Assembly: GCF_019931145.1 (NCBI RefSeq)
Contig: NZ_JAIOUV010000004.1
Coordinates: 124,001 to 188,000, forward strand
Direction of reading: 5' to 3'
DNA length: 64,000 nucleotides
Origin: Marinicella meishanensis
Lineage (GTDB): Bacteria > Pseudomonadota > Gammaproteobacteria > Xanthomonadales > Marinicellaceae
The position numbers and the translations under genes were made by a program. Positions 58,186 to 64,000 of the stretch are shown here, in pieces. Under the pieces are notes generated by a model. It saw nothing but the letters and a program-made list of their open reading frames with translations, was not told the DNA's origin and made no database searches. Numbering within the stretch: the stretch's first letter is position 1; the number at the start of each line of letters is the position of its first letter.

Positions 58186-59562
58186 CTAGCCGTCCTTAAT
58201 CAGGTTGTTGGCATCGTCTTGAAGCTGGTTTTCGGCTGACTGCTTGCGGATCTCATCCACGTCATTGGACAGGTCGGCCTCCACTTGACTGGTGCTGGGT
58301 TCAGCCGGCTTTGCTGGCACCGCTTTGACCGCCTCTTTGGGTGGCTCTTGGGTGATGTGAATGCCTTCTGGAAACACCACTTCTCGGGCCTCATCCGGCA
58401 TCGAAATGGCCGCTTCATCATAGGCCCTTTTGATCAAACGAATGACCGCTGATTTGACTTTTGAGGCGCTGTTTTCTTCGCCATTGACCCAAAACAACAC
58501 CTTCAAATTGACCGTGGCCGCGCCCAAATTATCCACCAACACCTGGGGTTCTGGATCGTTCAACACCGCCGGGTGTTGACTCAACACCTGCAAGGCAATT
58601 TCTTGGGCTTGGGTGATGGGGTCGTCATAGCCAATGCCGACCATGAATTGCTTGCGGATGTTGGGGTTGGCCGTGACATTGACGATGGTGTTTTTGTAGA
58701 TGATGGCGTTGGGAATGTGGATGTGATTGCCTTCCAAAGTCATGATCACCGTGCCGCGGGTGGTCACACTTTGCACCACGCCCTGGTGCCCATCGACGCG
58801 GATGTAATCACCGATTTTGAATGGTCGCTGGATGCTGATCAAAATGCTGGCCAAAAAGTTTTCTGCGATGTCCTTGAACGCGATGCCAATGACCAAACCC
58901 AACAAGCCGGTACCGCCAATCACGGTCATGGCCAAGTTGGTCAGGCCAGTCATTTTCAGCACCAAGTAGATACCAATGACCACCACCGGCAAGGCAAACA
59001 AACGGGCACTGAGGCGCCGCACGAAGACGTTGTTGACCCGCTTGCTCAAGACCTTGTTGCCCAGCGAAAAAGCCAGTTTGGCCACCAACCAAGTGAGCAA
59101 CAAAATGATCAGGGCGATGGTGATTTTGGGCATGGCCTGCAGCAGGCGCTGATACAAGGAAACCGCTTCGGTCACGGCCGGCTCCAAATCCCATTGGTCC
59201 TGCGCCCGCACGCTGATGTTGTTGACCACGGCGATCACCCCTTCGGTGCGGTTGGCAGCCGCTTCCACCCATTTGCGATCGGCCTCACTGGCCACTTTCC
59301 CACGCAGCACCAACACCCCTTCGGTGACCTCAACTTGGGCTTCATCGACCCGTTGACTGACCTGCAAAATCCGGGTGAAGCGCTGTTCGATGGCTTGGTC
59401 TGAGACGGTTTGTTCGACACTGATGGCCTGTTCGGTGTCGACCCAGGTGGTCGCGGCCGACTCGTTGGCCTCAATGACTTCGGTCTCGTCACTGGCTTGG
59501 GCCCACAACAACGGTGACAACCCGCTCAACAACAGGCCCCAAAGGATGAATTTTGTGCGCAT
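58186..59562 (-). CDS. Mechanosensitive channel, MscS family, with BON domain
   Basis: 458 residues from [15 protein letters not shown], a signal peptide (an open frame further upstream is not supported). Residues about 60-125 are a BON domain ([20 protein letters not shown]), in the periplasm. Three membrane helices follow, then the MscS pore/beta domain ([40 protein letters not shown]) and a charged C-terminal tail. It releases solutes on hypo-osmotic shock. The modABC genes follow after 6 bp. Confidence 0.9.
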   Translation of the reverse strand: MRTKFILWGLLLSGLSPLLWAQASDETEVIEANESAATTWVDTEQAISVEQTVSDQAIEQRFTRILQVSQRVDEAQVEVTEGVLVLRGKVASEADRKWVEAAANRTEGVIAVVNNISVRAQDQWDLEPAVTEAVSLYQRLLQAMPKITIALIILLLTWLVAKLAFSLGNKVLSKRVNNVFVRRLSARLFALPVVVIGIYLVLKMTGLTNLAMTVIGGTGLLGLVIGIAFKDIAENFLASILISIQRPFKIGDYIRVDGHQGVVQSVTTRGTVIMTLEGNHIHIPNAIIYKNTIVNVTANPNIRKQFMVGIGYDDPITQAQEIALQVLSQHPAVLNDPEPQVLVDNLGAATVNLKVLFWVNGEENSASKVKSAVIRLIKRAYDEAAISMPDEAREVVFPEGIHITQEPPKEAVKAVPAKPAEPSTSQVEADLSNDVDEIRKQSAENQLQDDANNLIKDG

Positions 59563-59691
59563 GACAACAAGGGTCTGAAAAGCAACCATCATAACCCGTA
59601 TTGCGCCCCACATCCACGCAGAATTGCGTATGTTTTTTGCCCCCAGACCTACATAAAATACGCGCTTAATCCAAAACACCCAGGAATACCG

Positions 59692-61095
59692 ATGAGCAAT
59701 AAAATTTTTCAAATCATAGAAGACGAAAACATCGATTTTGTCGATCTGCGTTTTTGTGACACCGCCGGCAAAGAACACCACGTGACCCTGCCTGTTTCAC
59801 AAGTGAATGAAGACTTGTTTGAAGACGGCAAAATGTTTGACGGCTCATCGATCAACGGCTGGAAAGGCATCAATGAATCAGACATGGTGCTGATGCCCGA
59901 GCCCGACACCGCGTTCATCGACCCCTTCAGCCAGTACCCCACCTTGGTGATCCGTTGCGATATTTTGGAACCCAACACCATGCAAGGTTACGAGCGCGAT
60001 CCCCGTTCGATCGCCAAACGTGCCGAGGCTTACCTGCAACAATCCGGCATTGCCGACACCGCTTTCTTTGGCCCGGAGCCAGAGTTCTTCGTGTTCGACG
60101 GTGTCAGCTGGAAAACCGATGCCAACGATTGTCGCTATGAGATCTATTCACGCGAGGGGGCCTGGGAATCGGGTGCCGACGCCAAAGAAAACCCCGGACA
60201 CCGACCCCGCGTCAAAGGCGGTTATTTCCCCGTGCCACCGGTTGATTCACTGAATGATTTGCGCTCTGCCATGTGCAAAGTGATGCAAGACATGGGCCTG
60301 GAAATTGAAGTTCACCACCACGAAGTGGGCACCGCCGGCCAATGTGAGATCGGCGCCAAATTCAACACCTTGGTGGCCAAAGCCGACGAAGTGTTGAAAA
60401 TGAAATACGCCGTGCACAACGTGGCCCATGACTATGGCTACACCGCCACTTTCATGCCCAAGCCCATCGTTGGCGACAACGGCAGTGGCATGCATGTGCA
60501 CCAATCCCTGGCCAAAGGCGGCACCAACCTGTTCATGGGTGACGGTTACGGCGGTTTGTCAGAAACCGCCCTGCACTACATCGGTGGCATCTTCAAACAC
60601 GCCCGTGCCTTGAATGCCTTTGCCAACGCGTCAACCAACTCTTACAAGCGCTTGGTACCTGGATTCGAAGCCCCGGTGATGTTGGCTTACTCAGCCCGCA
60701 ACCGTTCGGCCTCAATCCGCATTCCGTTTGTCAACAACCCGAAAGCCCGCCGCATTGAGGTGCGTTTTGGTGACCCCATGGCCAACCCCTATTTGATGTT
60801 TGCCGCCATGATGATGGCCGGCTTGGACGGCATCAAGAACAAGATCGACCCAGGTTCGGCCATGGACAAAGACTTGTATGACTTGCCACCTGAGGAAGCC
60901 AAGAGCATCCCAACTGTGTGTCATTCTCTGGATCAAGCCTTGGAAGCTTTGGACCAAGACCGCGACTTCTTGAAAGCCGGCGGCGTGTTCACCGATGACG
61001 TGATCGATGGCTTCCTGGAGTTGAAACAAGCCGAGGTGGATCGCATCCGCATGAGCACCCACCCCGCTGAGTTCGACATGTATTACTCCTTGTAA
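59692..61095 (+). CDS. glnA: Glutamine synthetase, type I
   Basis: 467 residues. It begins [20 protein letters not shown] and carries [25 protein letters not shown] (metal ligands), [11 protein letters not shown] and [10 protein letters not shown]. The adenylylation tyrosine is in [14 protein letters not shown], so control by GlnE/GlnB is expected. AGGAATACCG precedes the ATG. It stands alone; no glnB, ntrB or ntrC is adjacent. Confidence 0.98.
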   Translation: MSNKIFQIIEDENIDFVDLRFCDTAGKEHHVTLPVSQVNEDLFEDGKMFDGSSINGWKGINESDMVLMPEPDTAFIDPFSQYPTLVIRCDILEPNTMQGYERDPRSIAKRAEAYLQQSGIADTAFFGPEPEFFVFDGVSWKTDANDCRYEIYSREGAWESGADAKENPGHRPRVKGGYFPVPPVDSLNDLRSAMCKVMQDMGLEIEVHHHEVGTAGQCEIGAKFNTLVAKADEVLKMKYAVHNVAHDYGYTATFMPKPIVGDNGSGMHVHQSLAKGGTNLFMGDGYGGLSETALHYIGGIFKHARALNAFANASTNSYKRLVPGFEAPVMLAYSARNRSASIRIPFVNNPKARRIEVRFGDPMANPYLMFAAMMMAGLDGIKNKIDPGSAMDKDLYDLPPEEAKSIPTVCHSLDQALEALDQDRDFLKAGGVFTDDVIDGFLELKQAEVDRIRMSTHPAEFDMYYSL

Positions 61096-61118
61096 ACAGT
61101 CGCCACCAAGTAAGCAAC

Positions 61119-61150
61119 AGGCCGGTCATTGACCGGCCTGTTTGCGTTTG
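61119..61150 (+). terminator. Rho-independent terminator after glnA
   Basis: AGGCCGGT/ACCGGCCT stem (61119-61126 with 61132-61139) followed by a T-rich tract. Confidence 0.85.
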
Positions 61151-61227
61151 TTCACATTGTTTTTGCCATAAGTACCTGATTTTGTTTACAATCATTGAAC
61201 TTTCATTCAATTAAAGAGGAGTACAAC

Positions 61228-61629
61228 ATGGGTATGATGACTGAATTCAAAAAATTTGCCGTCAAAGGCAATGTCATGGACATGGCCGTGGGCATCATCA
61301 TCGGTGCCGCTTTCGGTAAAATCGTTTCGGCTTTTGTCAACGGCGTGATGATGCCACCATTGGGCCTGTTGATCGGCGGGGTGGACTTTTCCGACTTGGC
61401 CTACACCCTGAAAGAGGCCACCGATGGGGCCGAAGCGGTGACCTTGCAATGGGGGGCGTTTTTACAAACCACCATTGATTTTCTGATCATCGCCTTTGCC
61501 GTGTTCATGATGGTTAAATTCATGAACAATCTGAAGAAGAAGGAAGAAGAAGCACCCGCTGAACCACCCAAGCCTTCCAACGAAGAAGTCTTGTTGGCAG
61601 AAATCCGCGATCTGCTGAAAGAAAAGTAA
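61228..61629 (+). CDS. mscL: Large-conductance mechanosensitive channel
   Basis: 133 residues from [20 protein letters not shown], with the pore helix [20 protein letters not shown], the second helix ([17 protein letters not shown]) and the C-terminal cytosolic helix [15 protein letters not shown]. It forms a pentameric emergency valve. An AGAGGAG ribosome-binding site fixes the start. Terminators lie on both sides. Confidence 0.97.
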   Translation: MGMMTEFKKFAVKGNVMDMAVGIIIGAAFGKIVSAFVNGVMMPPLGLLIGGVDFSDLAYTLKEATDGAEAVTLQWGAFLQTTIDFLIIAFAVFMMVKFMNNLKKKEEEAPAEPPKPSNEEVLLAEIRDLLKEK

Positions 61630-61647
61630 CGCCAAACCACAAAACCA

Positions 61648-61699
61648 GGGGCGCCCAGGCTTGATATGGGCCTGGGCAGCCCCATGTTGTTTTTTTTTG
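61648..61699 (+). terminator. Rho-independent terminator after mscL
   Basis: Nested stem GGGGC/GCCCC and GCCCAGG/CCTGGGC, then a run of nine T (61690-61698). Confidence 0.85.
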
Positions 61700-61712
61700 T
61701 TGGGATTTCACC

Positions 61713-62177
61713 ATGAGCGAAGCCTATCCGTTGCTGTTGAAACAGCTCGATGCCCTGTTGTCGGGCGAACATGACTTGCAGGCCAATGCCGCCAACCTGT
61801 CGGCCTTTTTGTACCACAACCTGGAGCAAGTCAATTGGCTGGGCTTTTACTACCAACAAGGCGATGAATTGGTGTTGGGACCGTTCCACGGCCAACCGGC
61901 CTGCACCCGCCTGACCATTGGCCAAGGGGTGTGTGGCACCGCCTTTGCCAACCGCGCCACCGAAGTGGTGGCTGACGTGCACCAATTCGCCGGCCATGTG
62001 GCCTGTGATGCCGCCTCAGAATCAGAAATCGTGGTGCCGTTCTACACCCCAAAAATTAGCGGCGTGCTGGATGTCGACAGCCCGGTGAAAAACCGCTTTG
62101 GTCAAGCTGAAAAAGATTTTTTTGAGGCAGTGGCAGAAATTTTTGTGCAATCCTTACAACCCCAGTCTGCCAGTTGA
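61713..62177 (+). CDS. msrC: Free methionine-(R)-sulfoxide reductase (GAF domain)
   Basis: 154 residues forming a single GAF domain. The three conserved Cys of fRMsr are present (PACTRLTIG, GVCGTAFA and HVACDAASESEIVVPF), with SGVLDVDSP near the end. It reduces free methionine-R-sulfoxide using thioredoxin. The gene lies between the mscL terminator and an unknown gene. Confidence 0.92.
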   Translation: MSEAYPLLLKQLDALLSGEHDLQANAANLSAFLYHNLEQVNWLGFYYQQGDELVLGPFHGQPACTRLTIGQGVCGTAFANRATEVVADVHQFAGHVACDAASESEIVVPFYTPKISGVLDVDSPVKNRFGQAEKDFFEAVAEIFVQSLQPQSAS

Positions 62178-62209
62178 CTGCAACGACAACTCAGTGACAG
62201 GAGTGTCCT

Positions 62210-62929
62210 ATGATCGATAAAATCATCAAAGCCAACCACATCATGTTCTTTCTGGCATCGTGTGTGCTGCTGGTCATGCTTGGCTTCCAACTTAAAAAAG
62301 AACTTTTTTGGGACTCCTATGAAGCGCCCAAAGTGGAAATCACGCAAACACATGATGACCCCAAACAACCCACCGACATTGAATATCAGTTGACCCATGT
62401 GGCCATGATTCAAGACCTGCATGTGTTTGCCTTGAATGCCACTCAGATTGTGCGACAAGATCAAGACGATCACATCAATCATTTGAACATGTTTTCTGGC
62501 GCATCAGGCTCCTCGCCTGCCACGGTCAATTTGTTGTTCGTTGCACCGGAAAATCAATCCAGGAAGCTGTTTGAACAAGATGTCTTTATTGACGAATATT
62601 TATTGGTCACTCAAGATGAGAAACAGCAATTCTTGGCCAGCCGACATGGGCATCGTTCGGCGTACGGGTTTTTGCTCAGCAAACACGTTTACCAGATCGT
62701 CAAAGCGGACACCAACCAAGATGGTTTTTTGTCGGATGCTGATCAAAAAGACTTGTTCATTTCAAACCTGGATGGCCGCAACCTCAAACCAATCACCGAC
62801 AACATCCATTCATTTGAAGTCATCAACGACAACTTGTTGCTGATCAAACATCACAACAACGGACAAACCACATACAGCACCTATGACCTGACCACTGACC
62901 GCCTGAAGCCGTTTGATATTCAACTGTAA
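62210..62929 (+). CDS. Membrane-anchored protein with EF-hand-like loop, unknown function
   Basis: 239 residues. One hydrophobic helix near the N-terminus (IMFFLASCVLLVMLGFQL) suggests a type II or signal-anchored protein with a periplasmic body. The body is mostly beta-rich and contains a calcium-type loop DTNQDGFLSDAD (residues about 164-175), with D, N, D and D spacing like an EF-hand. A GGAG ribosome-binding site precedes the ATG. The family is not recognised; codon use is slightly more AT-rich than neighbours. Confidence 0.7.
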   Translation: MIDKIIKANHIMFFLASCVLLVMLGFQLKKELFWDSYEAPKVEITQTHDDPKQPTDIEYQLTHVAMIQDLHVFALNATQIVRQDQDDHINHLNMFSGASGSSPATVNLLFVAPENQSRKLFEQDVFIDEYLLVTQDEKQQFLASRHGHRSAYGFLLSKHVYQIVKADTNQDGFLSDADQKDLFISNLDGRNLKPITDNIHSFEVINDNLLLIKHHNNGQTTYSTYDLTTDRLKPFDIQL

Positions 62930-63182
62930 TCAACTTGCGCGATCGAATGAACACAAGCCTTGCTCTTGCCACTGGAGATTCCTCGGCTTCACTGCGTTGC
63001 GCTCGGAATGACATTCAAAGAAAGGTCACTGAGCTTGTCGAAGTGCGCTGCCAACTTGAGATTTTGCTTTCATCAAATTAAGCAGTTCAAACCAAGGCAT
63101 GACTTTGAATGACCAAAGACCTATTCATTTCAGGGCCCCTTGTGCGCTAAAATAATTAAGTCAAATTCAGCCGGATAAGCGC
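62930..63182. repeat. Intergenic region with two repeat types
   Basis: Holds GAGATTCCTCGGC...CGCTCGGAATGACATTC (about 62976-63015), an inverted repeat of the TCATTCCGAG type, and CTGAGCTTGTCGAAGTGC (63029-63046) of the family seen after tsaD. No gene is seen. Confidence 0.8.
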
Positions 63183-63599
63183 ATGGAACCAACCGAAAAT
63201 CCCAATTCAAGAACCGAAGTGGTGCGAGACACCATCGTCTTACAACTCAAACTGATTGTTGACGGCTTGCGTGATTTGGCTTTGATGCCGTTGTGCTTCT
63301 TCGCCGCTTTGATTGGTTTGTTGGCCCACCGCGAACAACCCGGTCGCTACATGTACCGCATCCTCAGTTACGGCCGCTTGTCTGAAAAGTGGATTGGCTT
63401 GTTTGACGACGCCAAAAAGGACAGCATGAAACCGCTGGAGTGGGAAGGCAAAAATTTCGATGACTTGATCGTCAAAACCCAAACCGCCTTTGAGTCCAAG
63501 TATGTTGACCCTGAGAAGAAGGACCTGTTGGTGAAAAAATTGAATGACGCCTTGAATGACATCAATGGCAAATTGAACAAATCCAACAAAACCGCCTAA
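63183..63599 (+). CDS. Small membrane-associated protein, unknown function
   Basis: 138 residues. One hydrophobic stretch (LMPLCFFAALIGLLAH, about 34-49) is followed by a polar, Lys/Asp-rich C-terminal half (KKDLLVKKLNDALNDINGKL) likely to be helical. The sequence looks like an envelope-associated protein of a conserved hypothetical family that I cannot name. No terminator is seen before the convergent gene. Confidence 0.65.
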   Translation: MEPTENPNSRTEVVRDTIVLQLKLIVDGLRDLALMPLCFFAALIGLLAHREQPGRYMYRILSYGRLSEKWIGLFDDAKKDSMKPLEWEGKNFDDLIVKTQTAFESKYVDPEKKDLLVKKLNDALNDINGKLNKSNKTA

Positions 63600-63620
63600 A
63601 ACCAAACCCCTGCAGCCGTT

Positions 63621-64000
63621 TCAAGACTGATTTATCACAGCCACCAAGTCGGACAATTTAAATGGCTTGGTGATCAATTGATCGATGCCATGGGCTTGGC
63701 ACAGTTCGTGCAACTCTTTGGAAATGTCGGCACTCATGATCACCGATTTGCTGGTGACCCCGGCATCGCGACAGGCTTTGATGAATTCAATGCCGGTTAA
63801 GTCCGGCAAATGATAATCCACCAACAGCAAATCATAGCGGATGTTGCTGATGCCGGCCAAAGCCTGGTGGGCGTCATCAAAAATGTCCACCACATGCCCT
63901 TCTTTTTCCAACAGTTCCAGCAACAGCTGCTGGTTGATCGGGTTGTCTTCCACCACCAACAAATGCAATGACCGGGCGGGTCCGGACTCCCCATCCACCG
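63621..64000 (-). CDS. Receiver-domain protein, C-terminal part (probably hybrid histidine kinase)
   Basis: About 126 codons at the window edge, open upstream. It is a response-regulator receiver: LLVVEDNPINQQLLLELLEK at the start (acidic pair), the phosphoacceptor Asp in LLLVDYHLPDLTGIEFI, the Ser in VIMSAD and the Lys in ITKPFKLSDL. The VEDNPINQ form and the C-terminal position are typical of hybrid sensor kinases. The GTG at 63998 is unlikely to be the true start. Confidence 0.8.
   Translation of the reverse strand, partial: VDGESGPARSLHLLVVEDNPINQQLLLELLEKEGHVVDIFDDAHQALAGISNIRYDLLLVDYHLPDLTGIEFIKACRDAGVTSKSVIMSADISKELHELCQAHGIDQLITKPFKLSDLVAVINQS

Overview
The window is a dense, mostly syntenic stretch of a gammaproteobacterial chromosome. 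The signs are the initiator-tRNA/rimP/nusA/infB/rbfA/truB ... rpsO/pnp block, pyrG-kdsA-eno, a sigma70-type promoter vocabulary, an Oar-like TonB-dependent receptor, a KDO biosynthesis gene (outer membrane) and H+-translocating transhydrogenase. Base composition looks moderate (about half G+C by eye). Short DG(F/M)(E/D) C-termini on two secreted proteins and the repeat types resemble free-living, protein-degrading marine relatives of Lysobacterales (for example Marinicella-like bacteria), but this placement is inference.

Layout. 1-7 kb: a partial YciO/Sua5-like gene and a short asparaginase-domain protein (minus strand), a large unknown secreted protein, an M48 lipoprotein protease, a small membrane protein, a periplasmic TonB-C/Sel1 protein and an XRE-2TM regulator. 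7-20 kb: the minus-strand gene-expression operon. Read in the direction of transcription it is initiator tRNA, rimP, nusA, infB, rbfA, truB, then an inserted Hsp70/J-protein module (hscC plus two J-domain/RDD membrane proteins), then rpsO and pnp. 20-30 kb: a CPA1 antiporter, an Oar-like receptor, a PhoD-type phosphatase followed by an orphan PilS-like kinase, and an FG-GAP surface protein. 30-33 kb: a three-gene pnt transhydrogenase operon and the tail of a lost RND efflux pump. 33-43 kb: small accessory genes (nucleoside deaminase, DUF6958, DUF4124, GFA, nitroreductase, tsaD, cupin, a PadR-HAAS-phosphatase cluster, ATP-grasp, VOC) separated by short dispersed repeats.

43-50 kb is a deoxynucleoside salvage region: a eukaryotic-type deoxyribose-phosphate aldolase, an ALDH16-like double aldehyde dehydrogenase, purine nucleoside phosphorylase and, beyond a repeat-rich gap, thymidine phosphorylase. 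Together they can convert deoxynucleosides to free bases, glyceraldehyde-3-phosphate and, via acetaldehyde, acetate. 50-55.7 kb: a CPA2 antiporter, pyrG, kdsA, eno. 55.7-59.6 kb: a BON-MscS channel followed directly by modABC (minus). 59.7-64 kb: glnA, mscL, msrC, two unknown small proteins and the end of a receiver-domain protein.

The most notable observations are: (1) the HscC/J-protein module sits inside the otherwise conserved translation operon, and its two J-protein genes share a nearly identical 107-bp 5' segment although one has an AT-rich, diverged body; (2) at least five genes have a -10 box exactly 6 nt before the ATG, predicting leaderless mRNAs; (3) the initiator tRNA has a potential U1:A72 pair; (4) a eukaryotic-type DERA is coupled to an ALDH16-type enzyme. 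I saw no CRISPR array, rRNA gene, insertion sequence or prophage.
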